From Zoroaster sp. YZ-2022 (taxonomy: Eukaryota > Echinodermata > Asteroidea > Forcipulatida > Zoroasteridae): 64,000 bases of DNA. The stretch lies in contig CM055830.1 of NCBI GenBank assembly GCA_029582265.1, positions 25,885,619 to 25,949,618 on the forward strand, written 5' to 3'. A program made the position numbers and the translations under genes. Of this stretch, positions 23,566 through 33,632 are shown one piece after another (within the stretch, counting starts at the first letter, position 1; every line of letters begins with the position of its first letter). The notes under the pieces are model-generated. The model had not been told where the DNA came from and did not search any database. It was given only the letters and a program-made list of their open reading frames with translations.

Positions 23566-24387
23566 TGCCCCGTTCCCACTATCACGATTCGCGCCACGAT
23601 TGAAATCGTGGTCTTATTCGTGGAGTAATCGTGGTGATCCTATCAGATCTTATCAGATCTTGAGGTCAGTTGTGGCAATCGTGTTGATCGTAGAAAATGT
23701 TTGGACGGTTCAAAAATGTTCTACGATCAACACGATTAATTTTCAATCGTGATCATCGCATGAGATCGTATTGGATCGTACCAAAGCGCGACAGATCGCA
23801 TCTAATTGTGCTTCGAAATCGTGGTGATCGGGATCAACCTTGGACAAGACAAACACCACGCTCTGTCTTCACTCTGTAGAAGTTCAAGAAACAATGAAGT
23901 CCATGGTCAGTCGGGCTGTATATGTACCCGTCGGGGTTCAATCGTGGATCAAATCGTGATCACTCTCCATCCCGATCGTGAAAGACATCGCCACCACAAT
24001 CGTATCCGATCGCAAAAGAGCGCATCGGTTCGTGATGATCGTATCGGAACGTAACCGAACGTATCTGCACGTATCAGATCGTCCAAAATCGGGGACCCCG
24101 ATCGTGATGATCGTGTCAGATCGGGACACAATCGTGGACTCAATCGGGACAATCCTATCGGAACGTATCTGATCGTATCTGAACGGGAGACCAGATCGTG
24201 ACATCTGAAATTGACCAATCGTGCCTATATCGCATCCAAGCGCACCAAATCGTACCAGAACGTATCGACTCGCATCAACTCGCATCCAAACGTGAAATTT
24301 CAGAAAAGGAAACAACAATTCCACGATCAGCTACGAATGGCCAATCGTGGCGTTCGTAACGGATCGCACGACAGTGGGAACCTAGCA
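23566..24387. mobile_element. 822-bp MITE with CGATC-word interior, TAA duplication
   Basis: The left end is TGCCCCGTTCCCACT and the right end reversed is TGCTAGGTTCCCACT. A TAA flanks both sides (23563-23565, 24388-24390). A 3-bp TWA duplication is typical of PIF/Harbinger elements, so that is the tentative class. The interior is an almost continuous run of short words such as GATCGTATC, ATCGTGATC and GAACGTATC, giving many overlapping short frames that are not genes. Confidence 0.7.
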
Positions 24388-24400
24388 TAAATAAGGTTTA

Positions 24401-25029
24401 TGCCCCAGTCACATTGGAGCTGCGATTGCCTACGACCATGTCAGTCGTGCGACCTAGGGCGGTCTTGGCCCGGTCGTAGGTTTTTTCTGCGATGTCGGCC
24501 TAGCAGTCACACAATAAGACCTGTCCCCGACTGGTCTGCGACTTGTAGCCAACTGATAGCACGACTGGTCGCAAGACCTTGAGGGACTTGTCGTACGATC
24601 ACCCAAGACTACCTATTGTCAAGGATCAGTCGCAATACTAGTCACGCATAGTCGTGTGACTAGTCGTGCATTCGCACGACAAGTCGTGCGAATAGTCGTG
24701 CATAGTCGTGCGACTGTTGGACGACTGGATAGTCCCACGATGAACCACGACTACGTAAGACCACCCAAGACTTGTAGCACGACCATCGCACGACTATTGA
24801 AGACCTACCTACGACCGGCTACGACCAGCTACGACCAGTTTGGTCGCAGCCAGGTTTTTGAACATGATCGAAAACCTCCCCAAGACCGAATTCGGTCTTG
24901 CGACTACCCAAGACCACCCGCAACCACCCGGGACTTGTCGCAGGACTTTTCTACGATTCCTTGTAATTTCCAGTCGCAGACGATCGTAACCTGTTGTAAG
25001 TTGTCGTATCCTCCAATGTGACTGGGGCA
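24401..25029. mobile_element. 629-bp MITE with CGACTAG-word interior, TTA duplication
   Basis: The ends are TGCCCCAGTCACATTGGA and its perfect reverse complement. TTA flanks both sides (24398-24400, 25030-25032). The interior is built from words such as TAGTCGTGCGA, CTACGACCA and CAAGACC. The termini resemble those of the neighbouring element (TGCCCC-GT..CCACT), so they may be related. Tentatively PIF/Harbinger-type. Confidence 0.78.
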
Positions 25030-25085
25030 TTACTGAACTAACACCAAAATGATGATGTGCTGTCAATGTTGCTGATTTGATGCAG

Positions 25086-25357
25086 TGGAAAGGAAGTTAG
25101 ATGACAAGGAGTTACGGGACTTAGCTAAATTCACAGGTGAAGACTGGAAGCGACTAGCCACTTACTTGGGTTTGAAAGACGTACATATTAAAACATTCGA
25201 ACACAGCTGCGAGGGCAACATAGAGGAACAGGTTTTTCAGATGCTTGTTACTTGGAAGAGATTGCAATCTGGCGACAGAAGCAAGTTGGCGGAGGCTTTG
25301 AAGAAAATGGACCGTGGTGATCTGGTGGAGATAATATCAGTTAATGGGAAACAATAA
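25086..25357 (+). CDS. Death-domain exon (3' terminal exon of an unidentified gene)
   Basis: The frame encodes about 89 residues with the Death-fold pattern. DLAKFTGEDWKRLATYLGL covers helices 1-2 with the conserved Trp and Leu-Gly-Leu. EEQVFQMLVTWKRLQ holds the Gln and Trp of helix 4. LAEALKKMDRGDLVEII ends the domain, before a TAA at 25355. Death domains mediate homotypic assembly in apoptosis and innate-immune signalling, in the cytoplasm. There is no ATG near the start, but TTTGATGCAG just before 25086 looks like a 3' splice site, implying a phase-1 internal junction and a last exon. Upstream exons were not found within the window; two MITEs lie immediately upstream, presumably in the intron. 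It could also be an orphan exon copy. Confidence 0.75.
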
Positions 25358-25618
25358 GGAGTGTTTTGTTCAAAATTGTGACCACTACCGAAGAATTATG
25401 GGAATCCATCATGGAGGACATCTTTCCCCAACCTCCAAAAACCTGCAAATTTTGGCTGGTTCCCTCTGGGTATTACAATGACCTCATTATCTGCCAGATC
25501 CTTTTAGCCAAACAAAGAGAACACTTAACTCAGGAGTTAATCCAATAATCTATGTTGGCAATTTTCATGATAGTATAACAATTGATGACATAGATGCCTT
25601 TATCTGCCTTTATAGTAC

Positions 25619-26222
25619 TGTAACGCAAATGGAGCTATGGCTTGTGCAAGGCGAGCGGAAGCGGGCGCAGTTGCTAACCATTTGTGAACAAAGGAGGGCG
25701 GTACAGCATTTGGTGCCGTACGCAGCGCTTGCCGTCAGTGCGTACGATCAGAGCGAAGTTAGTTGCCGTTTGGATCTCGTAGAAGACGGACGTGTCTCAA
25801 ATTAGCAGAGTGACGAGTCGACGGGAGGCTTCCGTATGTGTGCGTTACCTCATATTGAGCGTTTGCCACTGCAGGGTAGTCTTGACACTAGAGTGGGACC
25901 ACGGTGGGATGCCAATGGGGAACTAGGGATTAGTTTCTGGTTCATCAACTCGGGAAAGGGTGATCTTTTCTTGAGGCTCTAGGGGGAGGCACTCGTCGTA
26001 GCTTGGAGGCTACTAAGCAAGGAAGATCTAAACCAGGAGGGCTTAGCCATAGAGGAGGGGGCTAGTTGGCTTGTAACTGTGAGGGTACACATACAAGGCG
26101 CTTGCTAAGCTAGCTGTGCGCGAGAGGCTACCATAATTTGGGGTATTTATAATGTGGGTACAGGGGAACTAATCATTTATAAGAGGTTCAAGCAGTTGAT
26201 TCTTTCCTAATAAACCAGTACA
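25619..26222 (+). other. GC-richer block, possible solo LTR
   Basis: It begins TGTAACGCAAATGG and has AATAAACC near 26210. AGTAC precedes the start (25614-25618) and recurs at about 26217-26221, which could be a 5-bp duplication. No primer site or coding region adjoins it and the end does not read CA as usual. Alternative: an unrelated repeat. Nothing else is recognisable between 25358 and 26690. Confidence 0.25.
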
Positions 26223-26694
26223 CATCGAAATTAATTATTGCATAACTCGTACCGTTGTCCTGTCAATTGTCTGTCCTGTTGTCCCCTAGTTGTAAAGAAG
26301 AAAGAGGGCACAGTTGTTTGTCCTGTGTATCAGGCGGTACATTTCCGCCAAACGGGCCTGCACCACCGGTCTTGGGTCACTTTGAAGGGATACCACACTG
26401 TTTGGGGTGACTACCGGGTAGTAATCAGTCCGGGGCATTTGGTAATTCCACCACAGTACTTTTGGAAAAAAATCAAATGTTGGTTCAATCCAAACATTAC
26501 CCAAAATTGTGCTTATAGCAGTAATCTAAGTAACGTCATCACATTATTGCTTGTACTAAAGACAACACCTGTGCCAAGTTTCGTGGCCAACAGATGAAAT
26601 TTAATGCAATTATGTGGGAAATACTGTTTTCTACCTGAAATTAGGAACAATTTCAAAATAATGGGTATAGAGTGCCCCCTAACGGTGACTTATG

Positions 26695-26738
26695 GTTGTA
26701 TGACCTCAGCCGATAAGTTGTATGACCTCAGCCGATAC
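26695..26738. repeat. 22-bp tandem duplication
   Basis: GTTGTATGACCTCAGCCGAT occurs twice with a period of 22 bp. Confidence 0.9.
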
Positions 26739-27414
26739 AGCTTATCGAACTGAACATACCTACGAAGTTTCATGAAAATCGACTGAAGATTACAGAAATT
26801 GCTTCCCAGCATTATTCTATAGAGTTCCTGCTGTCGATCATTGGTATCAGTCACGCATTTCACATGATATACCATGGCATTCCCATAAAGTTTATATTAC
26901 ATCATTGGTGCAGCTGCCCATCGTTTGATAAACTCTTTTATATCTGACCGTGTTCAGCGAGTTGTGGATAAGTGAGCCTCGTCTGATTCTCTATACCAGT
27001 TTGCTCCTGAGTATCTCACGACTCTGTATTTTGCCCCTTATCCTTATTTTTTGTGCTTATGTCAATGTACTTCAGCTCCACTATTCATCAAGTTTATACA
27101 GTCCAGTATGCCGACGACATTTTCCACATTTTAGGAATGTTTGTCAGTGTGAAAGGAACACAAAAGAAGAGAGTACAAAGAGCAAAGTCAGGTACTGGTC
27201 CTGGGACCAGACAAAGGAGGGTCAAACGTAAACGGAAGAAGGTACAATGAAGGGCAGGATATTAGGACTGACAGAAGAAAATGAAAGATTGGTGAAAATT
27301 AAAGAGTCAGACAGGGAGAGATTAGCACAACAGACAAATAATCAATAAACAAGCAAACCAAACAGGCAAAACAAGATCAGTAAAACAAAAAATCTGTGGA
27401 TAAAGAAAAAAATT
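26739..27414. other. non-coding; Lys/Arg-rich frame not supported as a gene
   Basis: A frame ending at 27250 has a basic tail and a chance YADD, but no other RT motif is present. On the minus strand this could be the 3' UTR of the Penelope-like remnant that follows. Confidence 0.4.
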
Positions 27415-27750
27415 CCCTTCTTGTATGTTGAGACCATGGGGTTGAATGGTGTGGATATGCCTTATCCACATATTTTCTCTGCTGAGACGGACGGATTCCC
27501 TGCGATTACCAAGCGACTCAGTGCCCTGCAAAATCATGCCATAATTTAATGATTACATAGATCGAAGTGCTGTCCCACAGGAGTGTCAAGCTTATGAGTT
27601 TTGACCCTGGATTTGTGACATAGAACCATTTCTTTAGGGAGTTCTTAGTCTCACCGATATACTGAATACAGATCTGGTGGTGGGCACCAATGGAGTGACT
27701 TTTGAAGTGACTTTTGTTTGCTGAACAGATTATTTTATACAAATTGTTTT
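27415..27750 (-). pseudogene. Penelope-like element GIY-YIG endonuclease remnant
   Basis: On the minus strand, NLYKIICS is followed by QYIGETKNSLKKWF, the GIY-YIG core as seen in Penelope-like elements. Another frame reads TPVGQHFDLCNH and a third LSRENMWIRHIHTIQPHGLN, matching the usual order of a His-containing segment and the C-terminal RE..WI..L.T..P.GLN motif. At least two frameshifts and a stop separate them. The RT domain that should precede is not recognisable at higher coordinates, so only the endonuclease end remains. Confidence 0.65.
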
Positions 27751-28689
27751 AAACACCTCGTATTTTATGTGTGATTTTACGAGTCATTTCAAGGTCAATT
27801 CCAGGCACCTCATTGTACATAACTAGAAGCAGCAATTATTTTTCATAAAATTTTCTCCAATCTGGGTGCGGAGGTCAGGAACACTTTAGTTTTAATCCTT
27901 TTAAGTTTTGATATGTGCAATTATTAAGGTTGTGTGTTCCATGTGATTCCATTTACCCAGTTACCGGTTATTTATTTTTTATGTATTGTAAGTGGCAGTT
28001 TTTTCTTCTGGATTGAATTGTTTTTGTAGGCCATCTCTCAGTATGGTTGGGTAGGGGTTGGTTTGCGATGATTTTATATGTTGCTCTATATCTAAATTGT
28101 TACCTGTTTGACTTTTTATATGGTTGTGAGGGTGTGATATGTTTTCATTTTCCAGTTTATTGCATTTTTGGTAACTTTTTGGTCCGACTGAACACAATTG
28201 AATATTGTCTGGTTCGTTGATATTTGTTCGTGCATTCTGTTGTTTTACTTATTAATATTATGTTGTTTGTTCGTATTTTTGTTTTCAGCATTTCTGTGTT
28301 TATTTGCTTGTGTGTTAATTGAAATGTTTTTATGTGCTTGTTTGTGCGTTTTCTTGTGTGTCTGTTTGTCTGCCTGAAGGAGACAATCTGGCTGTTTTTC
28401 TTCCTGTCTGCAAGTCTGTTGGTGCGTCTATTTTGATCGTTTCGTACTTGGCTATTTATAGGTCCTTTGATTACAATTAATTAATTTGTTTTAATACCTT
28501 TTTCAGTAATTTTCATGTTCGTGCTTTTCTGTAATTGTTACTGTTTTAACTTGTAAATACATTATGCAAATTTATGAGCAGAGGTCTGAGAGGGAACATA
28601 ATGATTACAGTTTTAATAACTGTTGCTTTACCCTGGACGGCCTCTGTTTCCAATTCATCGATTTTGTTTTCATAATGCAAACAAATTGT
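27751..28689. other. non-coding, nothing recognised
   Basis: T-rich sequence with TGTTTGT-type simple stretches around 28250-28380. No gene is seen. Confidence 0.5.
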
Positions 28690-30330
28690 CATGCAAACAA
28701 ATGGAACTTGATTTCATAATTATCAAGATCATGTCTTCGAGACTTCGTTTTTCCAAGACATTTACAAGCATAATGGCTGACAAGGGGCAGTCAAGGGATT
28801 CTTATAAGAGTTAAAACAACGACCATCAACATAATGTATTTCCCCCAGATCCCTTTCAATAATGAATAACTGGTGACGTAAGAACCTCTTCCAAACAGCG
28901 TTACAGCAAAATAAAAGAAATGCGCAAAAAGCAAATGTGGTCGTTAATGGCTCAATTGATATACAGGTGACAATAAACATGTTTGATTTATGTTTAATTA
29001 TTGATTATCCTGTTGAAGCAAAAAGACTAACAAAACATGCATGCTCGTTGTTTTGTATGTTTCTAGGTCAACGGGGAGTCGGCATCACAGCATCATGTTC
29101 TACTGAATCCAAAACAGCTACAGAGGTCATCACTGATGACACACAGAAGAGCATGAGTGAGTGTGCCATATATATCAAATTAGGAACTCCTGCAGAAAGC
29201 GAATTGGCAGAAAGAAATATTCCAATAAAATAGTTGAAAAATCTCGCGTACTATTCTCCAATTTCCTTTGAATAAAGGGCTTGTTCCTGAGAATGCAAAG
29301 TACCTTCGTTACAGCTTTAGTGAGATACAAAAAGTGTTCAGTGAGCATAAAGTGATTATGCTCGTGGGTGCTACAGGTGCCGGTAAAAACACATTGGTTA
29401 ATGGAATACTGTGGTAAGTGCGCACTACGACAACAGCCTTGAGTCAAGGCTACTCTCTCACTAAAGAAGTCCTTCGCGAACGTAAACGTTTGGAAATCAC
29501 CGTATACAAGAACAGGTACATGTGGTTAGGCCTACTTGTAAAGTTGCAGAATTAGACAAAGAGCATAAAACCCTTAAAAAACATGAAATAGAAATACTGA
29601 ATACAAACAAACAAACACCCCAACAAACAAACAACAAACAGACAGCCCAACAGACCGACAGACAGACAGACAGATAGACAGACAAACAAGGTTAACATAG
29701 GTCAAGCCGGTATCTACGCCATGAATTGCTCAAAATGTAAATTTCATGTAAAAGTCATGTATAGTTCTATTTAACGTACTGACGTGTACATGTAAGATAA
29801 TGTCGGCTTGGCTACTGCAATGTGTGTCCCAGCAATTGCAGCTCGACTTATCTTTCCCTAGATTTGCCGATTTGAATACCGCATAGAGAAGGAAACACGA
29901 AAACATTGAGGAGCGGTACAAAAATGCGACAGGGAAAAAAAAACTAACAGTCAAACAGGTGATAACAAAACTTAAACAAGATTTACAAGATCATGAAAAA
30001 TGCGTTGCTGGTTTGATTGTAAAATAGAAACGAATTACTGAAATCGCACTGAGGCCAAACCCACTCACCAAAAGTGAGTATTTGGAGTGGTTGATCGAAA
30101 CAGAGAAGTTTGAAGCCAAACCAGGTTGGCAGTCAAGAATGAAAACACTTACAGATCTTTGCAAGAACGTAGACATAATTGGACAATGTCAACAAACAGA
30201 CGTTGATCTGTTGGGAAATTATCAAGACTGCAGTAAAGATTCGAATGACACTAGTCGGTTACTTGGTTTGAAATGTGGAAACCTTTTTGAAAATAATTAT
30301 ACAATTTTCCTTCAGTAGGCGATGTGAAGC
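28690..30330 (+). pseudogene. decayed copy of the P-loop GTPase gene
   Basis: It is homologous to 37607-39755, including the 5' untranslated part and the splice-acceptor-like TGTTTCTAG before GTCAACGGGGAGTCG. The initiator codon of the intact gene is changed (ATGGCACC to ACAGCATC). The P-loop survives as GATGAGKNT with Ser changed to Asn. About 600 bp covering most of the G domain is deleted near 29410. The segment 29600-29692 is replaced by a CAAA/CAGA microsatellite. Stops and frameshifts follow, and the C-terminal third (to about 30240) is still recognisable (LTKSEYLEWLIETEKFEAK). Clearly a non-functional paralogue. Confidence 0.9.
29600..29692. repeat. CAAA/CAGA microsatellite inside the pseudogene
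   Basis: Runs of ACAA and CAGA units replace a coiled-coil-coding part of the gene. The minus-strand Leu/Cys/Val-rich frame across it is an artefact. Confidence 0.9.
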
Positions 30331-31066
30331 ATGGAGAGATTTAAAGTTATCGTATTTTGCATTCATTACAACTGCATGGGAAATCAATATCAATATGTTT
30401 TATAATATATTTTGACAACGTGACGACGACGACGCGACGTGACGACAACGACGCGACGAAACACGTTCAAAGTACATGAGTCAGGCGCATAATGGAAAAC
30501 AATCTTCATCACTCTAATTGGTTCAAATACGCGCCGGGCGTTGCACGCCAGCTAAATAAAACAGCTGGCGAACTCGTGGCACATACGCGCTGCTCTGATT
30601 GTGATAAGCCATGTCTTTACTCCCACGTGATTACGTCTTGTCCAATCATTTTGTCTTGGACATTTATGAATAATAAATAGGCATAATACATAATCAGTTA
30701 AATATTGTCGTGGGTTTACTCTCACAAAAAAACACTCGGAAGGCAGATATTACATTCCGTGACACTTTAACACTTTATTATAATATTCCAAGAACACATC
30801 AACACGTCCAATATGGAAGGAGTCAAAAACACCAATCACAGTATTCTTGTAATCTATTAATAATATCCTATTAACAATATTTACAGTAATAATGCAAGCG
30901 TGCGGCAAAACGAACACTTCACCAAACAGAGGGCGCTATTACAGCTAATTACAGTGCGCGATGTATACACATGTGTACTTGTAGGAGCCACTTGTAAGGC
31001 ACTGCCAAAATGGGGAAAATGGTACTTCCACAAGTTTCTCTTTGGTACACCACAAGATAAAATCTA
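30331..31066. other. non-coding; GAC-rich stretch and a short hairpin
   Basis: 30415-30465 is rich in GACGACGACGCGACG words. 30546-30570 pairs CGCCAGCT with AGCTGGCG over a 9-nt loop. No gene is seen. Confidence 0.5.
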
Positions 31067-32482
31067 AACTAGACTTAAGTGTTTGTTATATTACAAACAC
31101 ATAGGTGTTCAAGTTTTGTCAGGGCAGTGATGATGACGCCAGAATGTTTTTTTAAAGAAACTTTGCATTATTTTTTTTTCATATTAAAGAGTACCCTGTA
31201 AAATATGATGTGGTTACCAACGACATTTCAATAATTTGAACTTAATCACATTAGGCCCTACACCAAATTCAAACTTCATTTCAAATGCAATGGTATAATA
31301 AAAGAATGATAATGATCGAATAAAACTTCTCTTTAGACTACACCTAGAAGATCCTCAACAAGGTTATCCAGGGAATTTCAAGACCAACATACGTTAATTA
31401 CCCTGAAATTTCAAAATATTTCTGATTTTTTTAAAAACTGGCCACGGAATATTTATTGTTCACCGGATGGTTTTACATACATCAATCATAAATATTAAAC
31501 TTTGACTTCCGGTTTGGACAGGAAGTAAAGGTCAATTTGGAGTCATGTTTTTGTAAATATTTTTTGACAATTAACAATCTATACAATGGTGCAAAAAATT
31601 TAAATTTACCTCTTGTGGTTGTTGACATATGAATTTTTTAAATATTAAACTTTGACTTCCGGTTTGGACAGGAAGTAAGGTCAAATTGGGGTAACCTCTG
31701 TGTAAATATTTTGGGACAATTAACAATCTGTACAATGGTACAAAAATTTGAATTTACCTATTGTGGTTGTTGAGATATGATTTTTTTAAATATTAAACTT
31801 TGACTTCCGGTTTGGACAGGAAGTAAGGTAAAATTGGGGTCACCTTTTTGTAAATATTTTGGGACAATTAACGATCTGTACAATGGTACAAAAATTGTGA
31901 ATTTACCTCTTGTGGTTGTTGAGATATGATTTTTTTAAATATTAAACTTTGACTTCCGGTTTGGACAGGAAGTAAGGTCCAATTGGGGTCATCTTTTTGT
32001 AAATATTTTTTGACAATTAACTATCTGTACAATGGTACAAAAATTGTGAAGTTACCTCTTGTGGTTGTTGAGATATGATTTTTTTAAATATTAAACTTTG
32101 ACTTCCGGTTTGGACAGGAAGTAAGGTCAACTTGGGGTCATCTTTTTGTAAATATTTTTTGACAATTAACGATCTGTACAATGGTACAAAAATTGTGAAT
32201 TTACCCCTTGTGGTTGTTGAGATATAATTTTTTTAAATATTAAACTTTGACTTCCGGTTTGGACAGGAAGTACAGTCAAATTGGGGTCATCTTTTGTAAA
32301 TATTTTTTGACAATTAACGATCTGTACAATGGTACAAAAATTGTGAATTTACCTCTTGTGGTTGTTGAGATATGATTGTTTTAAATATTAAACTTTGACT
32401 TCCGGTTTGGACAGGACGTAAAGGTCAAAGTGGGGTCACATTTTTGTAAATATTTTTTGACAATTAACGATCTGTACGACAT
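31067..32482 (+). mobile_element. Helentron/DINE-like non-autonomous element, locus A
   Basis: The left end starts AACTAGACTTAAG, then a hairpin pairing GTGTTTGT with ACAAACAC (31079-31100), then TAGGTGTTC. After about 380 bp of body comes an array of 149-bp units (31491-32478). The array stops abruptly before ATTAGGTGTTTGTCC. Structure matches DINE-1/pearl-type elements attributed to Helentrons: end hairpins plus a tandem core. The class is inferred from structure; no Rep/helicase is present. Confidence 0.7.
31491..32478. repeat. 149-bp tandem array, 6.6 units
   Basis: The marker TTTGACTTCCGGTTTGGAC starts at 31501, 31651, 31799, 31948, 32097, 32246 and 32394, so spacing is 148-150 bp. Each unit also carries ACAATTAACGATCTGTAC and TTACCTCTTGTGGTTGTTG. 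The last unit is cut at GATCTGTAC. Confidence 0.97.
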
Positions 32483-32849
32483 TAGGTGTTTGTCCTTTGG
32501 ACGAATACAGAGCTGTTACGTTAATTATAGGTTGTGGTGGAATTAAATACTGTATCATCACAGCTTTATCATTACACATTTTGGCCCCGAGGTGAGGTGT
32601 GTGCAGGTCTTGTACAATACAATGACAAATTCGATCAAGTGTTATAATATTTAAATGTTTGGTTCAGTTTTTTAAAACAATACTTATAGGGAAGAGACAG
32701 CACAATGTAATTTGAAGGATAACTGTAAAATAAAAAGAAACAAACAATACTGAAATATGATCTTCTGATTGTTACATGTATATGTATTTATGTGTCATTA
32801 ACTGTTGAAAATACATTTTCATAAATAGTAATGTTAAAGTTATTGTTTA
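32483..32849. other. inverted Helentron-type end hairpin, then no feature
   Basis: ATTAGGTGTTTGTCC-TTT-GGACGAATAC folds as a stem with two G-T pairs. It looks like the right end of the Helentron-like family in reverse orientation, directly abutting array A. The rest shows no gene. CAATGTAATTTGAAGGATAA near 32703 is shared with 16728. Confidence 0.45.
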
Positions 32850-33040
32850 AAGGTGGCAATATCTTCAAGATCAACAGGGCATGGAATCAGAGTTCAAGTT
32901 CTAGTTTAACTCAGTGACTGAAAATAATACTCACATGATAAGGTCATATTCGCGTTGCTGCTGCATAAATGAGCCAGTAATTTGTAGTCACTATGTTCGT
33001 CTTAAACTAGGACACCAATTCCATGGCCCGTTTGTAGAGC
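32850..33040 (-). mobile_element. inverted-repeat element (family M1), copy 2
   Basis: It matches the reverse complement of 16400-16605 closely: AAGATCAACAGGGCATGG, GAGTTCAAGTTCTAG, AATAATACTC, GCTGCTGCATAAATGAGCC and the closing CTAGGACACCAATTCC. It ends near TTTGTAGAGC. Confidence 0.75.
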
Positions 33041-33589
33041 ATACAAATAAATAGGAACTTTAATTGGGTGATCTGGCAAAAGGTATTCCAAGGTTGACAC
33101 ACCCATGCAATGAAGATTGGGGGGGGGGGGGTATGTTTACTCTGTTGATATGGCCCAACTGCCAGTGATTCACTGTCGGCAATGTACATTTTACTAGATC
33201 ACCAACAGATATTGCTTAATAATTACATTTGTGAGGATGTTTGGGTGCAGTCAAAAAAATAATAAGAATTCCTCAGTACTATTTTTGTTCTAACATGTTA
33301 AAGAAATTCCTAGAAAGATGTAGATGTGTCTTGAGGTCCTGAAAAACAATTCCCTTGAGGGTCAAGACTGCCACAGATAGGATAAGTCCATATAAAATAA
33401 TTTGAATAATACGTCAACTCCTTTGATGAATGGATAAACTTCAAATACTGGCCATTGGATCACAAAGCTACACAGACTCTAACACACCTTGTAGCAGTAG
33501 CACAAATGGATATCGTTGATCTGAAATATAAACGAATCATGTAAAAAACAATATTAAATGTTTTCAAAGAGGGACGAAGAATAATGGGT
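33041..33589. other. non-coding, nothing recognised
   Basis: A 12-G homopolymer at about 33119-33130 is the only notable item. Confidence 0.5.
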
Positions 33590-33632
33590 CATTCTAAGTT
33601 ATGTGTGTTTTAAACACACATAACTTAGAATG
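33590..33632. repeat. perfect 21-bp-arm palindrome, 1-nt centre
   Basis: CATTCTAAGTTATGTGTGTTT is followed by a single T and then its exact reverse complement. Outside a one-base bulge, GGG and CCC extend the stem. Transcribed on either strand this would be a near-perfect hairpin. Confidence 0.95.

Noticed and set aside
23697..24324. Overlapping frames of 60-128 codons on both strands
   Set aside because: They come from the CGATC word repeats of a MITE. Repetitive Asp/Arg/Ser patterns in all frames show no coding constraint.
27053..27250. Frame with VQYADDIFHI and a basic tail, suggesting an RT
   Set aside because: No other RT motif lies around the YADD, the frame is short and its other residues fit no RT family. 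Probably chance.
31491..32478. CRISPR-like array
   Set aside because: Units are contiguous 149-bp repeats without unique spacers, in a eukaryotic genome, so this is a tandem core and not CRISPR.
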